Notes under the pieces: generated by a model | What the model saw: the letters and a program-made list of their open reading frames with translations, nothing else | What the model was told of the DNA's origin: nothing | The model's database searches: none | Source: Eublepharis macularius | Taxonomy: Eukaryota; Chordata; Lepidosauria; Squamata; Eublepharidae | Length of the DNA: 64,000 nucleotides | NCBI RefSeq assembly: GCF_028583425.1 | Contig: NC_072800.1 | Coordinates: 12,413,001-12,477,000, forward strand | Direction: 5' to 3' | Made by a program: the position numbers and the translations under genes | In this document: positions 31,306 through 46,300 of the stretch, piece after piece | Numbering within the stretch: position 1 is the stretch's first letter | How the letters are laid out: every line of letters starts with the position of its first letter

Positions 31306-34300
31306 CTGAAAAGAACAAAGTAATATTCTAAACAAAATTACAGTAACGTTTTGCCCAATTATTTATTCACTCAATTACTATGGATAAATCAAAGGGCTCT
31401 TAACCCATTACCTGCAGTCTGCACTCGGCAGCCTCACCAAACAGGCCCAACCAACCAGGAACCCATTTCTTTTGGTTGATTTTGCTGTAGTTTTTAAAAA
31501 ACCATATTTTGCCGGGGTTTTAAAAAAATTGTATTTTGATGTTTTCTGTGAGTCCCTTCAGGAAGAAGGGGGGCATATAAATGCTGAAAGTAAAAGATCA
31601 TAATAGCCACTCATATTTTGAAAAGAAATCAGGTTGTTTTACTAAGTCAGTACTTACTCCAAAGTATTTGTGGGTAAGGAGTCAGGGTCATGGCCAGGGC
31701 TTTTTTTTTCTGGGAAAAGAGGTGGTGGAACTCAGTGGGTTGCCAGCACTGGGGGTAACTCCTGGCGGGAGCTGGTGCCCCAGTACCACATGCGCACGCA
31801 CAAACTGTGCACATGTTCCCAGGACCGCGCAATGACATCACTTTGGGTCAGCTGAAACAAGAGGGGAGTTTGTTAAAAGTTTAAATCGCCCTCGGCGAAA
31901 ATGGTCACATGGCTGGTGGCCCCGCCCCCGATCTCCAGACAGAGGGGAGTTTAGATCGCCCTCCGCGCACAGCGCGGAGGGCAATCTAAACTCCCCTCTG
32001 TCTGGAGATCGGGGGCGGGGCCACCAGCCATGTGACCATTTTCAAGAGGTGCCGGAACTCCGTTCCACCGCATTCCGGCTGAAAAAAAGCCCTGGTCATG
32101 GCCAAAATATAAATAAATAAAAATAACAGGCATTTTCTAGTCAATTCGTATGACAGACAAGTTGTCTTCCTTCCAATAACAGAACCACTGGTCAGCCAGC
32201 AAACTACCAGGGCATTAGTGCTCAGCTTCCATCAGCTGTTGGGATGGCAAGATGAAGCATAACATGACCAGCTACTGAGGCAACCAGAACTAGTCTTCTA
32301 TGGAAGCAGGAAGTGAGAATACCATCAAAAGCATTCAAAATGGCCCACAGAAACCCTTGTGGGGTGGGAGCAGAATGCAGCAGCAGCAGTATTTTTCCTT
32401 GAACAGCATCTTTGCTGGACTTGAGCTTTTAGGAGAAGCAGGAAAATCCTGTCCTCACTATGGGGAGCTCAGGACAGTGTGCAGAGTTACCCTCTACTCT
32501 GTTTTAGGCACACAACAACCCTATTGGATAGGCTAAGCTGTGCGTGCGTGACTGGCTTAAGGTCACCCAGTGAGTTGAATAGAGATTTGACTGTACAAAT
32601 ACTGGTCCAACAGTCTAAGCAATGGTACCAACAGGCAAGGATGGAGAGATGCAATTTTTCCTCCCCAATTAGAATGGAGACATAAGGCACCCTGAAAATA
32701 AGTATGGGCATTATAAAAAAAAAATCACAGACTTTGTAACTTCTACTGAGTCTGCAACATCTTTCTAAATGCTCAGTTACTAATTCTCAAGATTAAGAAG
32801 AGTAGTGGAACCAGCTGTGGATCATATGCTTTGCACCGATCAGATGCAGAATCAATTCCTGGCATCTCCAGACTCAGGCAGCAGGGCTGGAAGGTCTTTC
32901 CTGGACAGCCGTTGGCCAGTCACAGATGAAATACTAAGCTAGACAACAGCGTAGGCCTGACTTTGTATGTCGCTCTTGAAAAAAACACTTTGCCAGGGGC
33001 TTTTGGTTTCTGTTAAACATACTAGATTTGAAAGACAATTGGTTATACTGAATATGAAATAGGTTCATGCATTATGACTTAAAGCTAAACCACACAAGAT
33101 GAATTACATGAGGAAGCTCCAGTGAAGGGAGACGCAATGTTAGCCGGGAAGTGTAGTTTGAATTTCACCTCTCTCTACAGAGCTGGCAGAGATCACTCCT
33201 GAGGGTTTGTCAATTTCACCTCTCCACAGAGCCAGATCCCTCTTCAGAGGGTTTGTTAATAACTGACAGAGTTTTCAGGGAGGCAAAGAGGAAATTAACA
33301 AACCCCCTGAGGAGCAATCTAGCTGGCTCTAGAGAGAGGTGAAATTCAAACTACGCTTCCTGGCTAACATTGCTTCTCTCTTCACTTGAGCCTCCTCGTG
33401 TAATTCATCTCGTGTGGTTTAGCTGTTACTGTCTCACTGTGAACATTTTTCTTAACTGTTCAGTTGCTGTTCCTGCAAGATGAGATTCCCACCCCCCCCC
33501 CATTGCAAAGTTCAGTGGAGAAGCCCGGACGTGCTTGCTTTCTTACCTGACCAGGCGCTACATCGGTTGGATCTGGGCCATGGTGAAACTCTCTGTGCAG
33601 CTTCCCAGAGTGCAGATCTAGTACAAATTGTTTGAGTTTTCCTGGAACACTGAAACAAACAAAAGCAAAGCGGCCAAATGAAAACGGAGCAAAGAGGCAT
33701 CCTGAACATCTTTCCCCTGAGCTGGGAAACATTCAGAGATGCCGCTCTGCGGTCAGGTTGGCGGGCCAACACCTGGGCCAGCTTGGATCCCAGCGCTCCT
33801 CCTTGTCCTAGTGATCTTTTTATGTTCTCTCCATTTATATTCAGGCTTTTCTTGTTTGCCTTTGTAATTGTTTATTTTTCCTGTTTTGCACCAATATGAC
33901 ACAAGGAGCGTGGGGCTGGGAAAGCCAAGCAACAAAACTGCAAAGAACCCAACCCGTCCTAAAATAAAAATATGTTTCAGTATGCATAAACCATCGTTCC
34001 CTTGTTGAAGATTGTTTTTTTTTAAGTCAATAATGTAGGACTGAGTGCTGGAGCCGGGGCTGGGGTAAAGCTACCCTGCCAGCGCTTTTTTCTGCCTTGC
34101 GATCTCCTGAGGGCACAGCAAGCGTTTCTTCCCTTCATTAATTCCCACAGCGCTGGGCTGCCCAATAACTTCATTGTATGCTCCCTCCACCACAATGCAG
34201 CAGAGAACAGCAGGTGCCAAATGCACAGTTTACAAATAGAAATGACTGTCAGGTAGCCGTATTGACAAAAATGCCTTTGAAAGCTTCTCCAGCGCCTGAG

Positions 34301-37300
34301 TAATTGCACAGACACCAGAGATGAACACCAAAGGGATAGCCATTTAAATTTCATCTGAGAGCATCTACTGTTTCTAGGCACCAGAGAATTAGAATCGGAA
34401 CGCTGCAGCCAACCTTCTGCATCTCGGAAGCATCAGAACTCTGAACATCAGGGGGAGCGTGTGGAAGTTATTCGGAGATTATCTAAGCCTGTGTTGCCAA
34501 CTGTCTCTTACAGTAGCATGAGGACAGTGAAGCAGCAACCGAGCGCTACAGAGGCTGCATCACTCATGTGAACAGGAAAGCAATCTGTAAACACACAACG
34601 AGGTAAGAACCAAAAGGGGCCAAGAGACCGCCTGTACTAGCGTCCGAGGCACAGGCTGTATTTTCTTTGTAACGCGTGTTACAGTAAGTCTCTAGAATAC
34701 AGAGATTACCGACAATCACGAGGGGAGGTCCTGTATGTGCCGTGTGAACATCTGACACTGGGTTTCCCTCATGAGTAACGAGAGTGCTTTTACAGCACCA
34801 ATACCTGCCCTTCCTTCTGAAGAATTCAGAGTAACTTTCATGGAATCCTCACAGGGTCTCCAATGTTTGAGGCAGCTGACAGGGTCTGCTCAGCTTCACC
34901 GTGGGCCTTCAGATCCTTTGGGGGACCGTTAACGTGACAGGGCAGTGAATAAGGATTATATGATCTGTCTTCAGATGGCATTAGAGGCCCATTTCCTTGC
35001 AACTGTTGACACAGCCATTATGATGCTGTTCTTGGTGTAATCTACACCAGGCTGACCTGGCCATAGTGACTGCACGGCTCTACTTCCACATTTCCCTCTT
35101 CTAATGCCCCCCAGGTTTGCTTGACTGCTGTGGGTAGCTTGTTCAGAATATGGCAGCATTATTAAGGAGCGATCTGGGGCAACCGAGACCATTCGCCTGG
35201 CCTGGCACTCTTTACATTCCCTGCATACAGAGGATCACAGGTGGAGTTTTAAGATTGGGCCAGAACAGCACTCCGGTTATTACTGGAGACCTGGTTCGAG
35301 ATGATGACTGTGCGGATTATCTATACTCTGCACTTAACCCATTTTTTGTAGTTTCTACCATCATGCCTTAAGGCAGCAATGTATAGGCTTCATCGCTATG
35401 GTGATCTCCTCAGGATGGACCTCCCGCTATATCTTGCTCCCCCAGATCTCCTATAGAAGCACCTGAAAAGGCTCTATTTCCTACATTTTCCAAGAAATCC
35501 ATCATTGGCTCTCTTTCGTACAGTTTCTCTTCTCTTCCTTTTCTAAATCTGGACAGATCCTTAGCCTCCACCTCACACACACACCCTGGGAATGTTCAAG
35601 GCGATCTTCTCCCACTTCATCCCTGCAAAGCTCCTTCTGAACACTGAGGGAACTACTGGAGAAGCATCTTGCCATGCGCAACAGGCAGAGGGCATTGGTA
35701 CAGCCCATGTATGCAACAGATACTATTTGGGCATGTATATGGTATTCTCCGGATCACAGGCAACACATTTTAGCATTTGTGATTTCATTTGTGTGACTGG
35801 CACATGAAAGCCAATCATGCCTACAACTGACCCTGCGCTTCTTACAAGACAAGATTGTCAAGATGACAGAAACAGGTACTCACGCCAAGTCGCTGAAGTC
35901 TGAGAAGACATACATATGTCTAAAACTGTCAATAGCAATAACAGGGCAATCTGCTGGAGTCTTCTGAATATGGAGAAGTGGATGCCTGAACTTATCACAA
36001 TCAGCGTGTAAAAAATTTATTGAACCTTAAGGAAGAGCAGAAGCAAATTTGTGTTTAGTTTCTTTTAAAAATGTAAAATTCAACTAAGTCATGACAGCCA
36101 ACACAGTAAAACAACAGGTCTTTACCCAAAGGCTAAAGGTTTCTGTCTATATAGAACATGTTTGCAGAAATGTTTCTAAAATGTCTATTTCTAGGGCTGG
36201 CAGAAAGAACTTCTCTACTTCAGATAAGAACTTTCTATTTGTACTGTGGGCCACACCAGATATGATACCTTGTCCCAAATCAGATACTATTTAGGGGGAG
36301 ATAAGTACTGAAGAAAGTCATACCAAATGCAATATATGCTAACCTTCAAGGGGAGCTCACTCTATGCTAGCAATAGCCACTTGGACAACTGTTTCCATTT
36401 CTTTTACCCCCAGCCTCCACTTTCTATTATGATTTTTAGAACTGTTTGCACATTTCGATCTAGTTATGTGCATATCTACTTAATAAGTACCTTCAGTCTG
36501 CTTTTCATCTCTTCAGTCCACCCCCACACACAACTTTGAGAAATATGTATGTGAAATCTCTTGAGTTATCTTATTTAAAATAGTTATATGGAGACATATC
36601 AGGACCAAGGCCAGAGATAAAATACAGATATAGTAAACATCAAATACATTTAATCCACAAGAATACAACAATATAAAAGCAGTATCGACAGCTGGAAAAC
36701 ACTTCCTTTTTTGCACAAACTGTCCCCAAATCTCTATAAAACAACACTGTTTTACAGCCATGTAGAAAAGTTCTCCTGTCCTCTTTTGGGAGGCTATTCC
36801 AGTGTTAAGAGCAGCAACTGAAAACCCCCCATCCTGAGCTCTTGGGGACAGAGAGAGGGGACAGAGACCACAAACAAACTGCTACATGGGGACAAGCAGG
36901 AAGGGGTGGTCCTTCAAGTATCTGAGCCCAAGGGCATGACAGGCTTTTAAAGGGCAGGCGCCACCACTTTGAATCAGACCTGGAAACAGACAGGAGTAAC
37001 ATGGTCTTGCTGGCTGGGCCCCCAAAATGCATTACAGTAAATCAGTAGATTTCACTGAAAGTTGTTCCAGTTCCCATCCAACTTGTTCGAATCTGAAAAG
37101 TCCCACCAACAGCTGCGTTTTCCAGTTTATTTGTAAATTTAATACTAGTTTTAATGAAATTCTAGACCTAGTCTCAAAAATGCAAACAGTAGCCCTATAG
37201 GCTTGAGAATACAACCACACAAGCATCTGTTTCTGAGCCTGAAAGCAGTAAACTCACAGAGCAGACTGCACAGGCGTGGAGACCAACGTGTGAGCAGCTA

Positions 37301-40300
37301 ATGCTCTGGATGCAGCGGAGATGAGACCTTAAATACATTTCTTGGAAGCAATTAAGTTCAGCATTTGCTATTAACTGTGCAGAGAATTTCAGCTTTACTG
37401 CAGAAACTGCAGCATAAGCTTAGAAAACTGTTGAGCTAGGCACAAAGGTGAAGATCGGTTTGGGAATCAAAGTTCTGACCTTACAAATTTGTCTAGTTTT
37501 CTGCATGTGAAGACATCAAACCTTTAATTCAAACATACAGAGATGCAGGCCTGCAATTTTTAAAAAATTAGCTTTTTCGTGACAAACTAAGATTCTAAAC
37601 GAGAGCATAGAATCCTTGAGGAAACCATCCAACTTCGCATTTGTTCATCACAGGTAAAAAGAGTTACTTCTAAACCAACATTCCTGCGCTGTGATCTGTG
37701 TGAAAAGGGGTAGTGAGTCACGCACATGAACGAAGCAACAAACCGGGCTTGAGAATAATGAGGCTTAACAACAGCTTGAGGTGACATCCAACTGCAGCCA
37801 GAAGCACACAGAAACTCAATTATATGTGAGGTGCAAGGCAAATTAAATACCTACCCTTTTCACTTATTAACTGCCGTGCGACTTCCTGCTGAAATTTTTC
37901 TAAACTCTCTGCATCATCTTTCATATGGAAAAGTATAAGGAAAGGAAGGCCTTCTTCTGTTAATTCCTACATGGAGAGAAGCATAGGCAAAGAGTAATTT
38001 TGCTTTTCTGCCAGGTATTACTTGTGCTCATGATTTCCTGAAGAGGCTGCAGGACCTATACACCAGTCAACTCTCGCCAGTGTAGTGGCTAGAATGACAG
38101 TCTAGGATCTCAGTGGCCCAGGTTCAATTCTCCACTCTCATGGAAGCTCCCCGGGTGACCTTGGGCCAGCCCAAACTCTCAGCCAAACCTACTTCACTGA
38201 GTTATTATGAGGATAAAATGGAGGACAGGAGAATGAAGTAAGCTGGTTTGGGTCCCCATTGGAAAGAAACAACAACGGCGTGTTTGTATACCACCCACCA
38301 GGCAGATTAGTGCCCATCAGAGCAGTGAACAATGTCGGTGTTATTCTCCCCACAATACAGCTGGGGAGCTGGGCTGAGAGGAGTGGCTGACCATGACTGC
38401 CACCACTCATGGCAGTGATGGGAGCTGATATCTATAAACTGGGGAACAACGGGGAACAAAACTACAAGCAAAATCGAACAATTCCCCTCTAAGCTAACAC
38501 TATACAGTATGATAATGGTAAACAATTTTAATAAAGTGCTATTAGTGAATAAAGTGCAATAAGTAATAAATATAATCACTAAATACCATATACAACCATT
38601 CAATACATATGTACTACAATCAGCCAATAAATATATACAATAAATAACATACCAGAATGACTCATATACTCAATAAATACCAGAATCCAGTTCATTAACA
38701 TTTCAAACAGTAAACATGCATTCCATGTCGGAAAACTACTAGTCAAGGTTCCACAACCATAATGTCCATTCCAAGATGTAGATGTAGTCTGGGCTTTTTT
38801 TCTGGGAAAAGAGGCAATGGAACTCAGTGGGTTGCCCTCTGAGAAAATGGTCACATGGCTGGTGGCCCCGCCCCCTGATCTTCAGACAGAGGGGAGTTTA
38901 GATTGCCCTCCATGCCGCTGCGGCACGGAGGGCAATCTAAACTCCCCTCTGCCTGAAGATCAGGGGGCGGGGCCACCAGCCATGTGACCATTTTCAAGAG
39001 GTGCCGGAACTCCGTTCCCACGCGTTCCCCCTGAAAAAAAGCCCTGGATGTAGTAATGAATGCAGCCAGCCACTCCCTCCACAGGAGTCCGTAGTAAAAC
39101 CGCCTGTAGTTCAAGCGATGGTTCAGATGGGAGTTGCTGGCAGCTAATCCAGCCCGACAAACCACTAGCTCAGTTTGTTTCGCAGTGCAAGCTTTCTCAG
39201 GGGCGACCGTATAAACAGTGGAAAACCTTCAAGTACATAAGAAGTGTCTGGTCCGGTCTGGTATCAGCGGCAACAATGTCTGTGATGGGAGCTGAACCAA
39301 CAGAGTGCTGATTCGCATCTCGACCACTTAACCACTATGTTACAGCAGGATATAACTGAAGTAAAATAAAAATTATTTTTGGATACTTTCCTATACAATG
39401 GATTAAGGACAGACCTACCTGGTTTAAATAAGTCTGTTACATTCCAATCTTCATTTTAACAAAACAATCTCCTCCCACCCTATCAACCCCCCACCCCCAA
39501 CCTCTTGCAACAATTTTTAGAAGTCTGGTTACATTCTTCTGATGAAGGATGAACCAGAAACTAGCAGGTTCATCTGTTATCCCCTGCCAGGCACTGAAAG
39601 TGAGGTTTTAAACTTGGCTCCCTTGGTTTAATCAGATAACCATATCCTGCAGAACACAAAAGCAATGGAGAGCATTTGATTCAAGAACGCTTGGAGAGGC
39701 AAAGCACACGATAATATGACTTTTTGCAGAGTTTCATCTACTGAGGATTGACTGAAACTGCTTAGGTGTGAGCTTTTCTGAATGATACAAACAGGGCTTT
39801 TTTTCTGGGAAAAGAGGTGGTGGAACTCAGTGGTGGAACTCAGGACCACACAATGACATCACTTTGGGTCAGCTGGAACAAGGGGGGAGTTTTTAAAAGT
39901 TTAAATCTTCTTTGGCATAAATGGTCACATGGCTGGTGGCCCTGCCCCTGATCTCCAGATAGAGGGGAGTTTAGATTTCCGTCCGCGATCTCAACTCCCC
40001 TCTGTCTGGAGATCAGGGGGCGGGGCCACCAGCCATGTGACCATTTTCAAGAGGTGCCGGAACTCCGTTCCTCTGCGTTCCAGCTGAAAAAAAGCCCTGG
40101 ATACAAAGCAAGTTTTAAAAGAACAAAATTCAAGTCCAGTAGCACCTTAGAACTCAACAAAATCTTCCAGAGTACAATCTTTCATGAGCTAAAGCTGACT
40201 TAATTAGATACAAATATAAATGAAGATCCATCAGTCCTTTTATGCAGGTCAGATGGTGGGAGGGGAGTTATCAAGAAGGGCCAGTTGGGTCAGGATGCAG

Positions 40301-43300
40301 AGGGGCAATGTAAAATGTAATCAGCTTGTTTAGAGCAAGGAGATATGCATATAGGTAGGAAATGCATAAAATTAGCATTGATAATGAGATAAGAATCCTA
40401 TGTCCTTTTACAGCCCCCCCCAGGTGTTCCATTGACCTGAACTTGTTAATGAATTCCAGTTCAGCAATCCCCCTTGTCGACTCCTTTTGCAATGATTAAG
40501 GGCCCTAATCTGTTTGGTTTTAGTGAACATGTTTGACATTGTATGTAAAACTACTGACTGCTTTCTTGCCTGTACTCAAGGTAGAGAAATACCTTACTAC
40601 CGCTTTTCAGCCATTTCCTAAATGTACTGAGTCTTGCATGGTTATGAAATGTTTGTGTACGGTGACACTGTTTCCAGTATTTAAGAACCAGCGAGAAACA
40701 GGCATATCCAGCAAGCTACTCAATTCTCCCTCCACTTAACTCTTTCAACAGACTCTTCCTCATATTACAAACTGGTTTTAAGACGCACCTCATTTTGTGA
40801 AGGCTGCTGTTTTGCGAAGACAAACACCAACCCCCCCCCCCTCGTGATGCACGGAACTAATTCAGGGTTCCCCACTTTCATTTCTATGGGCACCAAAATG
40901 CCCACTGAGCTTTTCAGAAATTAGGCAGGTTCACTGTAACGCAGGACTTGCTATTTGCTGCCCTCATTCAATTGAAGGAGTTTGTTCTGCAGCTGCAACA
41001 ATTGCCACGGCTCCTGGAAGATCAGGAGGACTAGTTATCTTTAGTTAATGTGTGGTTCCACCCCCCGCCCCAATCAGGCTTTCCTAGTTTTATTCCTCCT
41101 TTTCTCCCTAGCCACTTGGGCTGCCTTTTTAAAAAATTCCCCTTATACGATTATTTTGCAAAACAAGAAGGGGGGCGCTGGATTTGGCAACAGCCATTTG
41201 GGGCTGGCACTCACCACCCCTCTTAAAATTCCAAAGATAACCAACCACAGGGTCAAAAATGTTGGGGGGCCCTGAATTAATGGCTTGATTTGGGGGATCT
41301 GCACCTGTTTCTAGTATGTCATGCTCTTTAAAGAGCAGCAGTTTCCCACATACAGCTGAACAAGAGTGAAAGGCAGAAATGACACCGCTTGCCATTCTTC
41401 TCTTATAATGCATTTAAACCACAAAAAACCAAAAACAGTTGACCTGTGTGTTACTCTTGTCACTGGGACTGGATGAAGGATAAGCAATTAAAATGTATTA
41501 ACGGGCAATGAGCTTAAGAATGTACCCATCATGCAATGATAAATACCACCAATATACCCCTATCTAGTTTATCTTGCAAAGAACTTCACAATCTCAACAT
41601 ACAAACTTGTTGTGTAGGCAACTATTCTTTCCATTTCTTAACCTGCAAAAAGATGAGTTCTTATCTGTCACTCAGTCCAGTAACAATTATTTCCAACCTC
41701 TACACCCTCTGCCCCCAGAAATAGTTCTCAGCAGGGCTTTTTTTTCAGGTGGAACACAGTGGAACGGAGTTCCGGCACCTCTTGAAAATGGTCACATGGC
41801 TGGTGGCCCCGCCCCCTGATCTCCAGACAGAGGGGAGTTTAGATCGCCCGGTGGCACAGAGGGCAATCTAAACTCCCCTCTGTCTGCAGATCAGTGGGCA
41901 GGGCCACTGGCCATGTGACCATTTTCGCCGAGGGTGATTTAAACTTTAAAAAATTCCCCCTTTGTTCCAGCTTACCCAAAGTGACGTCATTGTGCGGTCC
42001 CAGGAACATGCATGCACTTTGTGCGTGCCCATGTGGTACCAGGGGCACCACCTCCCACCAGGAGTTGCCCCCTGTGCTTGCAACCCACTGAGTTCCACCA
42101 CCTCTTTTCCCAGAAAAAAGCCCTGGTTCTCAGCTTTGTTAGGGATGGGCAACTAAGCAGTAGCCAGCTCAAATGTTACCACAAAGGGTGTTGCCATTTA
42201 ATTATTTCTGTCACGCCAAACTGTCATGCAGGCAGCGAGAAAAATGATGGAGAAGAAGCCCTCCTCACATTGATTCTCCTTTCTCACTCCAGCTCAAACG
42301 CTTCTTGAGCCCCATCTGCGAACCAATTCAACATAAACAGCCCAAACTGAAAAGCTGCATCTGAAAATGAGTCCTAGCTCAGTGGTAAAGCACAACCTGT
42401 GTGTGCAGAAAGTTCAAGGTTCAATCCCAAGTATTTTCAGCTGAAAGGATCTTGGATAAGGAGGTGAGAAAAAAGATCTCCACTTAAATTTGTGATCAGC
42501 AGCTGCCAGACAGCAAAGATTGGGCAGGGGGGATACAGCCAATGGTCTGAGGCAATGTAACTCAGAGAACATGTAATTCTTCCACAGTGTACCCAAACGA
42601 TGGGTTGAAATGTCTCTCTCTATATCTAAACCTCTACTTGAAAAATACATGCTAGCTCTTAGAAATCATTTTGTAAATCACAAGGAATGTACAGAGGGGA
42701 AAAAATACCACATTTCTAGCAGGCAGAAATCTCCAACTTGGGCAGCGATCGAGTTGAACGGATGTTGGAAGCCGCAAGTTTGAAGAACAAATGTTGCTAA
42801 GAAAAATGCCTATCTGGAATGACCTGTGATTGAAGTACTTGGCTAAGTAAACAGGAGCAAAGGATAGCAAGAGCGGTCACAGAACTTTACACAGATAACT
42901 GCTGGTATCTAAGGCTCAGAATTTGACTCCACTGTGGGAAAAGTACACTGAAAATTCATCATGTAGTTCTAAAAGGCTAAATACCTGGCACCTTCCGCAC
43001 AGAAAATGCAAATGATGGGGCGGGGGAAAGAGAAGTGTTTGACACTGTTGACAAAATGCTGCAAAGAATACATAGTTTGTTGGGCAAAGCGCATGATTTG
43101 TGCTCAGCCAAAACTTGGAAGGGCCTTCCCATGACAACATATTCAAAAGATTCAGAAATGATTTCTAGAATTGTACAGGGCCTGCAGCAGGGCTTATTTT
43201 TCTGGGAAAAGAGGTGGTGGAACTCAGTGGGTTGCCCTCGGAGAAAATGGTCACATGGCTGGTGGCCCCGCCCCCTGATCTCCAGACAGAGGGGAGTTGA

Positions 43301-46300
43301 GATTGCCCTCTGCGCCACATGGCGTGGAGGGCACTCTAAACTCCCCTCTCTGGAGATCAGGGGGCGGGGCCACCAGCCAGGTGACCATTTTCAAGAGGTT
43401 CCGGAACTCCGTTCCACCGCATTCCAGCTGAAAAAAAGCCCTGGCCTTCAGTACAATTACATTTCACAATTTTTCTATTCACGTTCTCATTTTACTACAT
43501 TCTTCTCAAATAAGACAAACAAACTCTGATACAACATCAGGGTGGAGAAAGCTTTAGGGATTCCATAACAATACACCACGGAGAGATTTTTTTAAAAAAT
43601 TACGGTAAAGTCTTCACTAGTTCCTCGTGTTGTTTGCCCTTCGGCAGGGAGTACGTCCACCAGAATTCACTCCCCTTATCACCTGCATATCACTTAGCAG
43701 GTACAGATGCTGAATTGCATTGGCAGCTTTGTTTCCCACTTCCAGATTGTTAAAGGCCACTTCACCTTCCACTTAGTGCCCCTCACAAACACAGAACTAC
43801 ATGGGCACTGCTTCCTCATAACAGCTCCCTGGGCAGCTCCAGTATGCGTGCATAATCACACTGGCGGGCCAACTGCGTGAATCTTTTCCAATCAGCAACC
43901 CCATAGGATGCTCAGCGCACAGGCATAATATAAGCATTTAAAAAGAGGTCAACAGTACACAGCCGGGTCTTTGCACTACCATGTTTATAGCATGCATCAC
44001 CAATAATGGCCAAGCTTACTACTTCAGTAAGTTGTACTTCTTCAGATGGGTGATCAAGAAGTCTTTTGCTGAGCCACAGACTACATATCAATACGCAGTA
44101 CACATAAAATCACTTGGGAAGCGACTACGGGAAAACAACAACTAGCAGCAGCAATTAGCTGCTTACAGGGTTTTGCTGTACTGGGTCCATCAGCTGCACG
44201 ATTCAGGCCTTCATGGTTTTCAGCCTGTTCCATGCAGAGAGATTACAAAGGGATTCTAATGTAGAGATCTCACTCTTTACCTATCTCCATTGTGAAAAGT
44301 CATTCTCTGAACTGGTTTTTACTCAGAGAAGTACCTTTCTTCTCCTCAAATCCTCCTGAATGCCCTCAAACAGATCACTGGACTTTTTCACATTTATATA
44401 TGCTGCATCCTTATGCAACTCTGATGAGGTTTTGGATATGTGACGTATTCTGCTCAAATACAAACCACTGTACAGCCATGCAATCCTTGCTCTCATCTAA
44501 GAATGCGGTCAGAGATTTGTAGGAACAACAATGATGGTAATAATAATGACATTTGCCAGTTAGTGTTTGGAGGCCATATAAGTTGATTTTGTCATCATTT
44601 AGACAGAACAGTAAGAGAAACCTTACCTCTCCATTCTCAAATGTAATTTCGCGAACAAGAGGAACACATTTATCTTGAGTCCATGCATAAGCCAGGTCAA
44701 AATTGGTCAGAGAACCCAAGTAGACCATATCTGGTGCGTTTTCCTGTTTTAAAGAAATTTTCAATTAAACTCAAGTAAAAGCATTAAAGTTTTTTTGTCA
44801 TTTAACAGCCAAGCTATGCGCTACACCTGGCGTAAGGATGCTGCAAAACACAAGAGCTTGGGATGCATTTTCCCCCAATTCGTAGATATACTGTCTAACA
44901 GTTCTCAAATAATGCATCATCATCACACTGCGAGTTTCCACACATACCCAGACACAGCCTACCGCACACAATAAGGTGCAGGGAAACTCACAACCCAGTG
45001 ATACCGGACCACATGATGACCACCACTCCTAGCTATGCCTTATACCGGTGGGGTGGTGCTCACCACTGGGTCATTTTCAGAAGTAAAAAGAAGAAGGATT
45101 TATGGAAGCAGAAACTGAGAAATCTCTCTGCTCAGTCTAAAAAACCTCCCAAGGAATAAAATGTAATTAAAAGCTGCAATCCAATGAACACTGAAATCAG
45201 TGGGGAGAATACAAATAACATAATTGCTTGCAGGATTAGGTCAACCTATATTTAAGAGTAATGCATCTTATTTAGAAGCACAAAAAATATGGAAAAATTT
45301 CAACTCACCCCTGGCGGTTTGTAGATTATGTTGTCCCCACTAAATCTTTCTGGTTTGGAAACAGACCTAAAGCAGCATGTGAAGAGTTTTTTATACTACT
45401 AGAGTTAGGCACTGAATTTATTAAGCAGGCTTTAAAAGGAGTAACAGATGGAGGCGCAGCAAAAGAAACTTCAGAAGTGTGTGCACAGACTTACAGCCAG
45501 TGTTCCATTCCTCCACATATCTACAGATTAACCTGCCATTATTTTCCCCTGCGCATGCATGAAACTCACAAAAAAAGGCACCCAAGTTCATCTGAATCTT
45601 TAACAACGATTATGGAGGCACATGTTCCCACTCAGTCTCTGTTTTATTATAGCCCTGGCAGGAAAATTTTCAGTACTTTGGAAAGAGGAACACTAAGTAA
45701 AGGAAACTCATCTTCTGGGAGTATATGTTTTACGGTGTGTGGGCCTGATGGATCAAAACTGTGGTTACTACCACCTTGGTTAAGGTGCCTGTTTATCTCC
45801 TTGTAATTTCAGAACAAACATCTTACCCAAATGCAGCAAGGAAGACACAGTCGTCATGTAAAATATTTGCTACTTTTTCAAACGTCCTGTAATTGTCCGA
45901 TTCTTTTTGTTCAAAGTATCCTACGATGTGTCTTTTACTGCGCTGTAAAATAAACAGATGAATAATCTTAAGGCGTATCAATTCATTTTATCAAAGATGG
46001 TTAACCGTAAGCATTTCTGTTTAGTCTGCAACCCCTTCACACGTGGGAACCGGGGTCACCAACGTGTATCCAAATGAAGTGCCCCAGATAGTCAGAAAGG
46101 CAGGGTATACATACTAGACATATGATAGCACTATAATTTCATTGAACATGGTTTATTCTTTGCAAAGTGGACCACATATCTAAAGGAGAAATACGGTGAT
46201 AGATGATATATTAAAAATCAATATGCTAATTCCATAAAAATGAAGTTCACACTAAATCTGAAAGCTCAAAAATCTTCTTAAGCAGCAAGAACATATCCTG

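Larger units (their letters stand above)
31306..33546 (-). other. ERP44: ERP44 intron 11
   Basis: 2.2 kb. It holds an L2-like tail (31545-31590), MITE copy 6 (31695-32094), a MIR/CORE-like fragment (about 32500-32625), a Sauria SINE (32820-32960) and a foldback element (33084-33424). Confidence 0.8.
37967..44626 (-). other. ERP44: ERP44 intron 8, rich in MITEs
   Basis: 6.7 kb containing a SINE (38075-38270), four hAT MITE copies (38789, 39792, 41732, 43188) and a Sauria SINE (42372-42555). The segments 40530-41700 and 43450-44600 are anonymous. Confidence 0.8.
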
